From assembly GCA_017500935.1 (NCBI GenBank), contig JAFVXW010000047.1:1-62020 (forward strand): DNA of 62,020 nt, written 5' to 3'. Shown piece after piece: positions 1-7,933 of this stretch (the first letter of the stretch is position 1; each line of letters begins with the position of its first letter). The DNA is from Lachnospiraceae bacterium. GTDB lineage: Bacteria > Bacillota > Clostridia > Lachnospirales > Lachnospiraceae. Below the pieces are notes generated by a model. The model saw only the letters and a program-made list of their open reading frames with translations. It had not been told where the DNA came from and ran no database searches. The translations under genes were made by a program, and so were the position numbers.

Positions 1-133
1 CGATTTCCTCTACCATTGGGACCACCCTACGGCAAGGGCCGCACCAAGGTGCCCAGAAGTCCAACAGGACCTTCTTTTCAGAATTCATCACTTCATCATG
101 GAAATTATTGTTGTTAATATTGATAGCTGCCAT
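1..133 (-). CDS. Thioredoxin, N-terminal part (runs off the window)
   Basis: Read from the minus strand, this frame starts with ATG at 133 and contains the thioredoxin active site Trp-Cys-Gly-Pro-Cys at about residues 30-34, inside the context [10 protein letters not shown]. That motif defines the cytoplasmic thiol-disulfide reductant fold. Only about 44 residues are present because the gene continues past position 1. A ribosome binding site (GGAGGG) lies 8-13 bases before the start, inside the end of the rhodanese remnant, which stops 3 bases upstream. The pairing of thioredoxin with a rhodanese lipoprotein suggests a small redox/sulfur operon. Family assignment is secure; the C-terminal half cannot be judged. 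Confidence 0.9.
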   Translation of the reverse strand, partial: MAAININNNNFHDEVMNSEKKVLLDFWAPWCGPCRRVVPMVEEI

Positions 134-136
134 AAG

Positions 137-466
137 TTAGCCCTCCTTGTTTTTCTTTATGGCATCATTATAGCCGGAACAAAGTGGTTCTTCCGTGATG
201 TCATCACCTAAATGGAAAGAATCTAAAAATCTGCCGGACCCTTCATCCGGCAATTCCGGTATTTCATCTGTACCGATGGTTTCATTGGCAACATTGATTG
301 CTCCGGGAATATGCTTCTCCGCAAATTCCTCTGGTGTGCGTACATCCAGAATAATATAGCCGGAGCCTTCTTCCATCATGGTTATGGCCTCATCCATATT
401 GACCTGGCGGTAGGTAATTTCTTCCGCAGGTGTAGCGCAGCCTACCAGGAGAACGGAGATTGAAGT
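137..466 (-). pseudogene. Rhodanese-like lipoprotein, broken at both ends
   Basis: The frame reads back from the usual ATG (397) to a stop at 467-469. In this upstream part it encodes the end of a lipoprotein signal peptide: a hydrophobic run ending L-V-G-C, then A-T-P-A-E-E. No start codon is left for that signal, so the 5' end is missing. The rhodanese body is recognisable (I-L-D-V-R-T-P-E-E-F followed by I-P-G-A-I-N). After E-L-P-D it changes to unrelated sequence, and the loop with the catalytic cysteine (normally C-R-S-G) is absent. It was probably an exported sulfurtransferase-type protein; the remaining product cannot have the normal activity. It sits directly before the thioredoxin gene. 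Confidence 0.75.
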
Positions 467-646
467 TTATTTTAAATGTACTATCTATATTTCCATTATC
501 AAACCGTAAACACTAAAAACACGCCACAAACAAGAAACCTCTACAAATGTAGCTCCAAATATCCTTATTTGCCGTTTATAAATTATGCAGGACATGATAT
601 GATAGGTCTGTAAAATCATAAAAGAAAAGTCAGGTAACCAAAAATT
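467..646. other. Intergenic region between the rhodanese remnant and the exporter
   Basis: This AT-rich gap of 180 bases separates divergent genes. It must hold the promoter of the plus-strand exporter. A possible extended AT-rich -10 (around 590-600) is visible, but no -35 with good spacing stands out. No RNA gene or repeat is seen. Confidence 0.4.
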
Positions 647-1444
647 ATGAGTGAAATAGTCAGCCAAAACGAAAGGGAAATGTATAAATTTCGTCTGGTG
701 ACCCGTTTGGGAGAAACCATGCTGAGAAATGGCAGCGAGATTTTTCGCGCGGACGAGGCAATGCATTATGCCGCAGATGCGTTTGGCTTGCAGGATTTTT
801 GTTCTTATGTGATCGCAAACGGAATGTTTTCCTCCTTTTGTTCGGGAACACAGATGTATTCCTGCAAAATTCTGAGCCTTCCCCTTACTCCCATTGTCCT
901 GCAGAAAGTGGAAGCATTGAATGACCTTTCCAGAAAAATTTCCGCAGGCGGATGTACGCCGGAAGAGGTGGAAGCAACGCTGGATGAAATAGATAAAATG
1001 GGAACCGGAAGCAGCTGGAAGACAATCCTGGCTGCTGCCTGTGGTGCTGCGTGCTTTTCCTGTTTGTTCAAAGGAAGTATTACGGATGGAATTGGTGCGT
1101 TTATTTCCGGTTTTGTTTTGGAATTGTTTTTGTTATATCCCTGTGCCAGATGGAAACTGCCCAAGATTATGGCGAATATTGCTGGAGCGGCTGTGGCAGC
1201 TGTTGTGTGCTGCCTGCTGTTTGCATTGGGATTGGGAGACAACCTGGATCTGATGATGATAGGACCGGTTTTTGTGATGACTCCCGGAGTTCTTTTGACC
1301 AATGCAATCCGGCATTTTATGGAAAATGACTATCTTTCCGGTTTACTGCGCCTGATGGATGCAATACTGGTTGCAGGCGCGATCGCGATAGGAGTAGGAT
1401 CGGTGATGCGCATTTGGTTTCTTGTGTCAGGGGGAATTTTGTAA
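647..1444 (+). CDS. Threonine/serine exporter family protein, large subunit (ThrE N-terminal type)
   Basis: The 265-residue protein matches the ThrE N-terminal family (YjjP type). A soluble N-terminal part of about 110 residues carries the typical T-R-L-G-E-T-M-L-R-N-G-S-E-I start, and about five hydrophobic segments follow from residue 125. These proteins are thought to form, with a small partner, an inner-membrane exporter of threonine and serine or, in some bacteria, of dicarboxylates. The next gene starts at the stop codon (TAATG overlap) and encodes that partner. The start at 647 has only a weak Shine-Dalgarno. An ATG at 680 preceded by AGGGA is a plausible alternative that keeps the whole family motif. 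The substrate cannot be told from sequence. Confidence 0.85.
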   Translation: MSEIVSQNEREMYKFRLVTRLGETMLRNGSEIFRADEAMHYAADAFGLQDFCSYVIANGMFSSFCSGTQMYSCKILSLPLTPIVLQKVEALNDLSRKISAGGCTPEEVEATLDEIDKMGTGSSWKTILAAACGAACFSCLFKGSITDGIGAFISGFVLELFLLYPCARWKLPKIMANIAGAAVAAVVCCLLFALGLGDNLDLMMIGPVFVMTPGVLLTNAIRHFMENDYLSGLLRLMDAILVAGAIAIGVGSVMRIWFLVSGGIL

Positions 1445-1911
1445 TGGAAGCACTGTTTCAGATATTAATGGCTTTAGGGGGAACCATGGCTTTTTCCGTG
1501 TTGTTTGGAGCTTCCCCAAGGCATTATTTAAGATGTGGTTTGGTGGGGGCTTTTGGTTGGAGCATCTATCTGTTGGTTAAGGCTCTGATCGCAAGCGAGA
1601 TGATCGCCATTTTAATAGCCTCTGCTTTATTAACTGCATTATCCAGACGGTTGTCTGTTTGGGAAAAAGCACCTACTATTATTTTTCTTGTCACCGGAAT
1701 TTTTCCGCTGGTTCCGGGAGCCTCCATTTTCTATACTGCCTATTATTTGTTTCAGGGAAATCAGGCATTGGCCCTGACTTATGGCTTGGCAGCTATGAAG
1801 ACATCCATTGCAATTGCACTGGGGATTGGATTCAGTTACTCTATTCCGGCAAAATATTACGGTTGGAAAAGAAATCCGGAAATCTGGAATGAACAAAACC
1901 ATAGGTTATAA
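1444..1911 (+). CDS. Threonine/serine exporter family protein, small subunit (ThrE_2 type)
   Basis: The 155-residue protein has four to five hydrophobic helices and the conserved L-F-G-A-S-P-R-H-Y and L-V-P-G-A-S-I-F-Y motifs of the ThrE C-terminal/YjjB family. Its ATG overlaps the last base of the upstream stop codon, so translation is almost certainly coupled. An earlier in-frame start exists at 1414 but lies inside the preceding gene and would add non-family residues, so 1444 is preferred. Together the two genes give the split form of the ThrE exporter common in Firmicutes. A hairpin just after the stop probably ends the transcript. Confidence 0.85.
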   Translation: MEALFQILMALGGTMAFSVLFGASPRHYLRCGLVGAFGWSIYLLVKALIASEMIAILIASALLTALSRRLSVWEKAPTIIFLVTGIFPLVPGASIFYTAYYLFQGNQALALTYGLAAMKTSIAIALGIGFSYSIPAKYYGWKRNPEIWNEQNHRL

Positions 1912-1957
1912 GAAGCAGTCGTTCCTATACTTTGGTCGTTTCCCGAACGGCTGCTTC
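1912..1957. terminator. Hairpin between convergent genes
   Basis: GAAGCAGTCGTTC at 1912-1924 pairs with GAACGGCTGCTTC at 1945-1957, 12 of 13 positions. It starts one base after the exporter stop and faces the convergent GNAT gene. There is no clean T-run on either side, so terminator strength is uncertain. Confidence 0.5.
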
Positions 1958-1980
1958 CTGCACCTGTTTCCCTTCAATTT

Positions 1981-2808
1981 TCAACACCTGACTTCCTTCG
2001 TAATCAGATCACTCTTTTCCGCCGCAAAGCCGCGGGCTTTCAGCGCGGCTTCCAGCTTTTCATTTTCGATCGCATAAGTACAGGAAACTTTTTTCAGGCC
2101 TTGGGCTTTTGCATAATTGATTGCAAAATCGATGCACTTGTCATAATCGCCCCCCATCAATGCAATATGCAGTGTTACCTGGTGTTGAAAGCGGGCGCCG
2201 CAAACGATGAAGCTTCCGCTCTCCTTGTCTTCAAACACTTTGCCCTCTATCGCAAACTGCTTTACATTGGCTTCGTTGATATGATAAAAAGTACGGTTAA
2301 AAGTCATGTAGTCGTTGTACTCCTGTTTCATCGGCAGAATCAGTTCAACCGCCCGCTGCCAGCCGATATGTACAAACCCATGCGAATCTCCGCCTTCGGG
2401 ATCTGTCAGGTGATAACCGCGGTGCTGCGCCACAGTTTTAAGGCCAAAAGCTTCTGCCAGAGCACTGCTGGCCACGTTGTTTACACCGGTAAACATGGCC
2501 ATGGACGGGCAGTTATATTTCTGTGCCAGTTCAACGTATTTTTTATAAATTTCTCTGCCGACGCCTTTGCGCTGATATTCAGGTGTCACACGCAGTGTTT
2601 CCAGCCAGCCGCTGCCATCCGGCAGAACAGAAAACCGGCCGATTCCCACCATTTTTTCGCCATGGGAAACGCAGACCAGACCGCCGTCCAGACTGTTGAA
2701 ATAATGCCAGGCATCTTCCAGATAAACATAGTCACCCATGGTTTCTTTTTCTACCCGCACAGCTTCTGCCATATCTTCGTAAGCTGCAAGCTTTACTGTA
2801 AAATCCAT
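1981..2808 (-). CDS. GNAT family N-acetyltransferase
   Basis: The 275-residue protein has an N-terminal GNAT domain with the acetyl-CoA loop R-V-T-P-E-Y-Q-R-K-G-V-G-R-E at about residues 75-88, followed by a second domain of about 130 residues that looks like a degenerate GNAT repeat. Such enzymes move an acetyl group from acetyl-CoA to an amine; the substrate is unknown. I chose the ATG at 2808 because AGAGGGA lies 7 bases before it. An ATG two codons upstream abuts that site, and the longer frame to 2832 has no ribosome binding site. It lies between the exporter pair (convergent) and a decayed phosphoesterase. Confidence 0.8.
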   Translation of the reverse strand: MDFTVKLAAYEDMAEAVRVEKETMGDYVYLEDAWHYFNSLDGGLVCVSHGEKMVGIGRFSVLPDGSGWLETLRVTPEYQRKGVGREIYKKYVELAQKYNCPSMAMFTGVNNVASSALAEAFGLKTVAQHRGYHLTDPEGGDSHGFVHIGWQRAVELILPMKQEYNDYMTFNRTFYHINEANVKQFAIEGKVFEDKESGSFIVCGARFQHQVTLHIALMGGDYDKCIDFAINYAKAQGLKKVSCTYAIENEKLEAALKARGFAAEKSDLITKEVRC

Positions 2809-2885
2809 AATCATTCCCTCTGATTTCTGCACAAATATATTTGATCACACCATATGTGATCTGCGTGTGACTTTCATTCATTATA

Positions 2886-3262
2886 TCACAAAATCCTGAT
2901 GATCTGTTCCCAAAGCATATCTCTTCCGCATTTACATTCCGGTTATCATGATAATGTCCAAAGAACCATTTCTTAAAATTTACATTCTGCCGAATTTCTT
3001 CCAGATAGTTTGTCAGCAAATCCGGTTTATACATTCCACTGCTGATCCGTGCAGCTGTACTGGAAGATGCACAGTGAGTCACAATAAAATCCACCTCATT
3101 TTTATATTTCAGAAGATTCTTCCATCCTTCCTCCATTTCTTCTGACGGTAATTCTTCTTTCCACCATTCCAATTTTCAACCGGATAGGAATATAAACGGT
3201 CAAAATTTTCATGATTTCCATCTAAAAATAATGTGGTAAACGGCCTGCAATCCAGCAATTAT
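2886..3262 (-). pseudogene. Calcineurin-like metallophosphoesterase, decayed
   Basis: Three pieces of one phosphoesterase lie in different frames. The first (about 3175-3262) reads R-P-F-T-T-L-F-L-D-G-N-H-E-N-F-D, with the metal-binding GNHE motif. The second (from TTG at 3172) reads W-W-K-E-E-L-P and continues through I-V-T-H-C and the G-H-Y-H motif. The third, after a one-base slip, ends M-L-W-E-Q-I-I-R-I-L and stops at 2886. The first part lacks the usual N-terminal D-x-H-G, and about 50-60 residues normally lying between the first two pieces are missing. This is a dead gene with an internal deletion and frameshifts. Confidence 0.8.
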
Positions 3263-3526
3263 ACCTATAATATAATTTTACTTTTCTATGTTAGCATTCT
3301 CTCTTTGACACAAAAGCACAATAAAAAGCCCCCTCCAATCATTTCCAAACACTTCCAGAAATAATTGTAAGGGAGCCTTCTTTATTTGTCATTGAACTTG
3401 CAGCATAAAAGTTTTGCGCCATTATGCGATGCGATATCCATAATTTTTCTTAAATTTATGCCTGTTTTCTTTTTATCGATTACAGGAAACATAAAACACC
3501 TCCAAAAATCCAAGAAAGAGCTTATC
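3263..3526. other. AT-rich intergenic region
   Basis: There is no credible gene here. C-rich and G-rich short blocks near 3330-3345 and 3370-3378 could form a weak imperfect hairpin past the end of the kinase operon, but pairing is poor. Short ORFs in this gap have no ribosome binding site or family resemblance. Confidence 0.4.
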
Positions 3527-4420
3527 CTATTCCAACGCTCTTACCCTCCTGTAATAAGTAGATTTTGACCCAATTTTTGTCCTTTTCATCGCTTCCTCTA
3601 CTGTAATCAAGCCCTCTTTCAATTCCTGATTCACCTGACGAAGCACTTTTTCATCCACTTCTATCGGTTTTCTGCCACTATACTTTCCCTTTTTCTTAGC
3701 TTCTTCAATACCCTCCCGTCTGCTAGCCGCATGTTCACGCCTTGTAATCATCCTTTGCGTTACCAGTATCGGAACCATGGCAGCTCGTGTCGCCGAATCC
3801 ACTAACACCTGGCCATTTTGACTGATAACATCTACGCCATTTATCACAATTGTAAAAATCCCATCCATAAATCCCGCAGCAGTATCTCCTATCGCTTCCA
3901 CGGATTCCACAATAATCTTATCTCCATATTGTAATACAGATAACATTCCGGGAGCAAATTCCTCCACAATTTGTGACCCTCTTTTTCTTTCTACAATCAG
4001 ATTATCATTGGCAGCCCGCATCGTTGTTCTAAGAAGCCATTCAAAACGATCATAATAATCCATACCAACCGATTCCAGTATTTCCCATAAATCCTCTCGA
4101 TTTTCAGATGGTGTTCTCTCTGCAATAAATGTTGGAATATAGTTCACCCTATAATACCGCTCTAATCGAAGATCCATGTCAATTCCCGGTATTCCCTGGA
4201 AGACACTTGCAGGAAGCCCATCAATAATCTCCCAATACGGACTTATCACATACTGAAAATTTTCTTCATCAAATTCCTGATAATCGATCTGAGCTACACT
4301 AATTTTTTCACCACTCTTCATAACTGCCTTAATGATTCCAGAGCTTACATAGGAAGGTATTCCTGCCAGCGGTGTCGTTATTTTATTTCTAGGCTGCCAA
4401 TCTCTGACTACTGCCCGCAT
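3527..4420 (-). CDS. Unrecognised protein with serine-recombinase-like C-terminal hinge and HTH
   Basis: This 297-residue protein starts at 4420 with AGGAGG 8 bases upstream; the kinase stop codon TAG is part of that site. Residues 1-220 match no family I recognise. From about 228 the sequence R-R-E-G-I-E-E-A-K-K-K-G-K-Y-S-G-R-K-P-I, then a helix-turn-helix ending K-S-T-Y-Y-R-R, closely resembles the hinge and DNA-binding tail of Tn3/Hin-type resolvases. The catalytic resolvase domain (Y-x-R-V-S-T) is absent, so it should bind DNA but not recombine it by that mechanism. It is the second gene of an operon with a HipA/CtkA-like kinase. By analogy with HipA systems it may be an antitoxin, a repressor or the kinase target; this is inference. 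Confidence 0.7.
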   Translation of the reverse strand: MRAVVRDWQPRNKITTPLAGIPSYVSSGIIKAVMKSGEKISVAQIDYQEFDEENFQYVISPYWEIIDGLPASVFQGIPGIDMDLRLERYYRVNYIPTFIAERTPSENREDLWEILESVGMDYYDRFEWLLRTTMRAANDNLIVERKRGSQIVEEFAPGMLSVLQYGDKIIVESVEAIGDTAAGFMDGIFTIVINGVDVISQNGQVLVDSATRAAMVPILVTQRMITRREHAASRREGIEEAKKKGKYSGRKPIEVDEKVLRQVNQELKEGLITVEEAMKRTKIGSKSTYYRRVRALE

Positions 4421-4432
4421 TTTCTTAACCTC

Positions 4433-5287
4433 CTATTTTGACATTAATTCATTATAAGATTTCAGCAATATTTTCTCATATCGCTGTTTAAGAATGGTTT
4501 TATAAAATTCTCTGCGCTTTTCACTAATATTTTCTACGGAATCAATCAATTTATGAATTTTATCAAAGTCAATTCTTTCAACAACCCTGATAAGTGCATT
4601 ATTACATTCTTCAAATGCCAGACTTGAAATAATTTCATAATATGAACTTTTCTTCCCCTTATACTTCACTTGTGATGTCGGGAATTTATAAATTCGCATA
4701 TCGATTTCTTCCTGATTTTCAAGGACAGCTGCTATCTTTTCGTCTGTATTTAACTGTGGAAATAAACTGGAACCGTTATCAAAAATAGGCGAAAGTCTAT
4801 ATTTGTTATCCTTTTTGATAAATCCCCAATTGCTTCCATGGCGGTCAAAATTAGCAATCAACGCGTCTATAACAAACATATCCCAAAACAAATCTATCGT
4901 TTGCTCTACATCTGTGAGTTTCACATTATCCTGGAGCATTTCAATAATATCTTCGTAGGAATACTGATATTTTTCTTTATCTTGTTCCAAAGAACTATCT
5001 CCAACGCCGTTAAACGGCACAAACACTTCATCTTCCCCAAGAAAGTCTTGTATTACCACAACATTTTCACCCTTATATATGCCTAAAAATGTTTCCTGCG
5101 TTTCGATTCCAAGTAAAGCAAAAATGTGACTTCCCAAATACTCTGATACATGGTTATAACGTAAACCTTCTCTGGAATTTTTCCGAAATTTAACCAAATA
5201 TGGCTTTTCATTTATAAGAATCGATTTTTTCCGTTCTGCTCCGGAGTAATATCTGTTTCCATCCGGATATCTTGAATAATCTCTCAT
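4433..5287 (-). CDS. HipA/CtkA-like protein kinase
   Basis: The 284-residue protein has the compact HipA/CtkA kinase core. A likely ATP-anchoring lysine is in L-V-K-F (about Lys33). The catalytic loop A-N-F-D-R-H-G-S-N-W has Asp148 and Asn153. The metal-binding P-I-F-D-N-G-S-S-L has Asp170. It lacks the N-terminal HipA domain of about 100 residues and is close in size to HipT and Helicobacter CtkA. Such kinases phosphorylate Ser/Thr on targets such as glutamyl- or tryptophanyl-tRNA synthetase and can cause growth arrest. The target here is unknown. ATG 5287 is chosen for its GAGGTG site. The frame could start up to three codons earlier, but there the site would lie inside the start. A strong promoter lies just upstream, and the partner gene follows after 12 bases. 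Confidence 0.85.
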   Translation of the reverse strand: MRDYSRYPDGNRYYSGAERKKSILINEKPYLVKFRKNSREGLRYNHVSEYLGSHIFALLGIETQETFLGIYKGENVVVIQDFLGEDEVFVPFNGVGDSSLEQDKEKYQYSYEDIIEMLQDNVKLTDVEQTIDLFWDMFVIDALIANFDRHGSNWGFIKKDNKYRLSPIFDNGSSLFPQLNTDEKIAAVLENQEEIDMRIYKFPTSQVKYKGKKSSYYEIISSLAFEECNNALIRVVERIDFDKIHKLIDSVENISEKRREFYKTILKQRYEKILLKSYNELMSK

Positions 5288-5305
5288 AATCATCACCTCA
5301 TCTAT

Positions 5306-5334
5306 AGTATATTAACCGCCTCCCGTAGTGTCAA
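5306..5334 (-). promoter_or_regulatory. SigA-type promoter of the kinase operon
   Basis: On the minus strand TTGACA (5329-5334) and TATACT (5306-5311) are separated by exactly 17 bases, close to the ideal vegetative promoter. It ends 18 bases before the kinase start at 5287, so the leader is very short. Confidence 0.8.
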
Positions 5335-5361
5335 TAGGTTCTATTCTATTTTTGACACTCC
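5327..5361. promoter_or_regulatory. Inverted repeat overlapping the -35 (possible autoregulatory operator)
   Basis: AGTGTCAA (5327-5334) and TTGACACT (5354-5361) form a perfect 8-base inverted repeat with a 19-base centre. The inner arm covers the -35 box of the kinase promoter. An HTH protein encoded in the same operon could bind here; that link is inference. Confidence 0.5.
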
Positions 5362-5442
5362 TTTGTCTTTTATGCAATTCATATACAAAAACATAGTTTG
5401 TTCACCGTCTGACACAGAAAAAGTATAGAAATTTCACCATGC

Positions 5443-5487
5443 AAAAATCCAGCCAACCGCCTCCTTCATTCCGTTGACTGGATTTTC
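5443..5487 (-). terminator. Terminator of the serine hydrolase gene
   Basis: Two arms, 5443-5457 and 5473-5487, share the core ATCCAG/CTGGAT and pair over 13 of 14 positions. Read on the minus strand the stem is followed by TTTTTGC. It lies about 55 bases past the hydrolase stop codon. Confidence 0.75.
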
Positions 5488-5540
5488 TCTACTGCTCAAA
5501 CAAGCTATACTTGAATTCGTCCCCTCTACCCCAAGGCTGT

Positions 5541-6722
5541 CTAATCCAGACACCCATAAACCACATTTTTCAGCCGCGGATGATAATACTCCGCATCCGG
5601 GTTCAAAAGATGCTGTGCGTAGAAAAATGACAATCCGATCGCAGGGTCCACAACAGCCATAGAACCGGCTGCGCCGTCCCATCCAAACTGTCCGAGACTG
5701 CCTGTCGTACCGCTGAGTACCGGATCAATATGGGTGTAAACGCCAAGACCATAGCCGCAGCCGCGAAGCTGTCCCCAGCAAAAATCCGGTCTCTGGTCAG
5801 ATGTCAGACGGTCTGTACGCATCAGGTCAATCGTATATCCGGACAAAATCTTCTCACCGGTTGCTCCGACTCCACGGTTTGCCAGTGCCGCCAGCAGCTT
5901 CACATAATCTGCAGTTGTCGTGATGATTCCGGCACCGCCGCTGTCGTATTCTTCGCCTAAAATGTGGGACACACCTTTACCGTAGTTTACAAAACGGTCT
6001 CTTTTTACCCTGCCGCCCGTTTGCAGCTGCTCCCGTTCGATTTCTTCCTCCGGAATCGGCCGACGCACATACTGACTGGCCATCTTTCCCAACACCTCCG
6101 GTGTGTGGTGGAAAACACAGCTCTCCATCTTCAAAGGATCAAAAATATTTTCTTTTACATAATCCCGGAATTTCTTCCCGGTTATCACTTCGATCACAGC
6201 CGCCAGGACATCATGACAAAGGCTGTACTGCCAATGTGCACCCGGTTCAAAAGAAAGCGGATCGGATGCCAGACAGCGGATTGCCTGCAAGGTATTCATC
6301 TTTCCGCCGGTCAGCTGACGCGCTTTATTAAGACCTTCCGATTCCAGATCATAATGCAGCCCCGCCTTCATGGAAAACAGATCGCCGATCGTGATCGCAT
6401 TTTTTGCTTTTACCAGCTCTCCGTTCTCTGTTTTTACATACATTTCTTTATATTCCGGGATAAAATCATACAAAGGATCTGACAGCAGAAAATACCCTTT
6501 TTCCAGAAGCTGCACGCCCGCTGTCACAGTCGCGACCTTGGAACAGGAATAGATATTGAACATTTCCTCACCGGTGAGCGGCGTTTTCGTCTCCAGATCA
6601 GCATAACCGCTGGCATAGGAAAAAACCTGCTGCCCTCCCAGATAAACCGAAATTGCATGTCCCGGCGTACGCTGCTGCTGGGCCTCCTCATCCATAAACC
6701 GTTTTAAGTTTGTAAAATCCAT
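5541..6722 (-). CDS. Beta-lactamase-related serine hydrolase (class C / esterase type)
   Basis: The 393-residue protein belongs to the PF00144 group, which includes class C beta-lactamases, DD-peptidases and EstB-like esterases. The nucleophile motif S-x-x-K is Ser59-Cys-Ser-Lys62. A second catalytic tyrosine is probably Tyr166, but the usual Y-x-N reads Y-S-L. Near the C-terminus, W-D-G-A-A-G-S stands where lactamases have the K/H-x-G strand; W-G-G-A-A-G-like versions are common in esterases. There is no signal peptide, so the enzyme is probably cytoplasmic and hydrolyses a small ester or amide rather than cell-wall peptides. ATG 6722 has GAGGGA upstream. It is a single-gene unit with its own terminator, divergent from the next gene. 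Confidence 0.8.
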   Translation of the reverse strand: MDFTNLKRFMDEEAQQQRTPGHAISVYLGGQQVFSYASGYADLETKTPLTGEEMFNIYSCSKVATVTAGVQLLEKGYFLLSDPLYDFIPEYKEMYVKTENGELVKAKNAITIGDLFSMKAGLHYDLESEGLNKARQLTGGKMNTLQAIRCLASDPLSFEPGAHWQYSLCHDVLAAVIEVITGKKFRDYVKENIFDPLKMESCVFHHTPEVLGKMASQYVRRPIPEEEIEREQLQTGGRVKRDRFVNYGKGVSHILGEEYDSGGAGIITTTADYVKLLAALANRGVGATGEKILSGYTIDLMRTDRLTSDQRPDFCWGQLRGCGYGLGVYTHIDPVLSGTTGSLGQFGWDGAAGSMAVVDPAIGLSFFYAQHLLNPDAEYYHPRLKNVVYGCLD

Positions 6723-6808
6723 CGTTCATTTCCCTCATTTTTTCAAATATCACAAATCCATGTTTTTCAACATTTTGTATTTACAGCATTTATGCAGACA
6801 TTTTAATC

Positions 6809-6817
6809 TGATATAAT
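6809..6817 (+). promoter_or_regulatory. Extended -10 promoter element
   Basis: TGATATAAT fits the extended -10 consensus (TGnTATAAT), with TATAAT at 6812-6817, 32 bases before the start at 6849. The -35 region is weak, as is common for extended -10 promoters. Confidence 0.65.
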
Positions 6818-6848
6818 ACACATATATCACAAAAAGGAGATGGGTTCA

Positions 6849-7814
6849 ATGACACGAAAAGAGAATTATATAAGAGCTTTATATAATCGGAACCCCCAGT
6901 GGGTGCCTTATGTAGATGAAGCCGTTATAACCGTTCTGCCCCCAGTATGCGAACGCCCCGGACTGGCCGGGAAGGACGCATTCGGCTGTGAATGGCTGCT
7001 GGAAGAGGAAGCGGAAGGCGGTACATACCCTGCAAATTACAACTATGTCATTACCGATCTTCAAAAATGGCGCACACAGCTGAAACTTCCGGATATCAAT
7101 GCCTATGATTGGAGCGAAGCCCGAAAAAATGCAGCTGAAATAGACCGCGAACAGTATCTTGTGGGCGGTTTTATTGAAATGGGAATCTTTGAAAGAATCT
7201 GGCTGCTCATAGGCATGGAAGAAGCACTGATGGCATTCTGCACCGATGACGATAAACTTTGTGAATTGGCTCACGCCATCGCCGACTATAAAATAGAATT
7301 TCTGAAAAAATATCACGCAGAAGTCGGACTTGATATCCTCTGGTACGGAGATGACTGGGGCACACAGGACAATCTTTTCATTTCTCCCGAAAAATGGCGC
7401 ACAGTCATAAAGCCCGCCACACAGCGAATTTATGACTGTGCAAAAACTTTGGGAATTCTGGTGAACCAACATTCCTGCGGAAAAGTCGAATCCATTTTCG
7501 GAGATATCATCGAAATGGGCGCAGTCAGCTGGAATCCCTGCCAGCCCTGCAATAACCTCGCCGGACTCAAGAAAAAATACGGCAGCCAAATCTGCTTTAT
7601 CGGCGGTGTTGACAGCCAGTTTGTATTGGGTAATCATTCCGCCACAGTTGCTGATGTGATCACGGAAGTCAAACGCAGAATAGACGAAATGTCTCTGCCC
7701 GACGGCGGATATATTATCGGTCCAAGCCACGGTGTTCCTTATGATCCCGCAAAGCTGAAGGCCATGCATGATACCATAAGGGAGTATGGAAAAGAAATAT
7801 ATAATAAATCATAA
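6849..7814 (+). CDS. Uroporphyrinogen decarboxylase family protein (methyltransferase-like)
   Basis: The 321-residue protein has the URO-D fold pattern: W-Y-G-D-D-W-G-T-Q in the middle, a zinc-type H-S-C-G near residue 213, and G-G-Y-I-I-G-P-S-H-G-V-P at the end. Members without the tetrapyrrole-binding arginines, like this one, resemble MtaA/MtbA corrinoid-dependent methyltransferases or related proteins found near sugar catabolic genes. No corrinoid protein gene is next to it, so the reaction is unknown. The first ATG (6840) overlaps the ribosome binding site AAAGGAG; the second, at 6849, is correctly spaced and is chosen. An extended -10 promoter precedes it and a strong terminator follows. 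Confidence 0.75.
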   Translation: MTRKENYIRALYNRNPQWVPYVDEAVITVLPPVCERPGLAGKDAFGCEWLLEEEAEGGTYPANYNYVITDLQKWRTQLKLPDINAYDWSEARKNAAEIDREQYLVGGFIEMGIFERIWLLIGMEEALMAFCTDDDKLCELAHAIADYKIEFLKKYHAEVGLDILWYGDDWGTQDNLFISPEKWRTVIKPATQRIYDCAKTLGILVNQHSCGKVESIFGDIIEMGAVSWNPCQPCNNLAGLKKKYGSQICFIGGVDSQFVLGNHSATVADVITEVKRRIDEMSLPDGGYIIGPSHGVPYDPAKLKAMHDTIREYGKEIYNKS

Positions 7815-7821
7815 TGATATG

Positions 7822-7852
7822 TCCGGAGAAGCTGATCTTCTCCGGATTTTTT
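7822..7852 (+). terminator. Rho-independent terminator
   Basis: TCCGGAGAA (7822-7830) pairs perfectly with TTCTCCGGA (7838-7846), followed by six T residues. It lies 8 bases past the URO-D family stop codon. Confidence 0.9.
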
Positions 7853-7933
7853 ATCTGAAAAACTATCTTTTTCCCTTTCCCGATCGTTATATCAGGTGAA
7901 AGCGCTTTTCAATACAAAGAAAGGAGGAAAAAC

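Noticed and set aside
2843-2861. GATCAC/GTGATC inverted repeat upstream of the GNAT gene as an operator
   Set aside because: The arms are only six bases and the gap lies beside a pseudogene; there is no further support.
3527-4420. Calling the 297-residue protein a site-specific recombinase
   Set aside because: Only the hinge and HTH match; the resolvase catalytic domain with its serine and arginines is absent.
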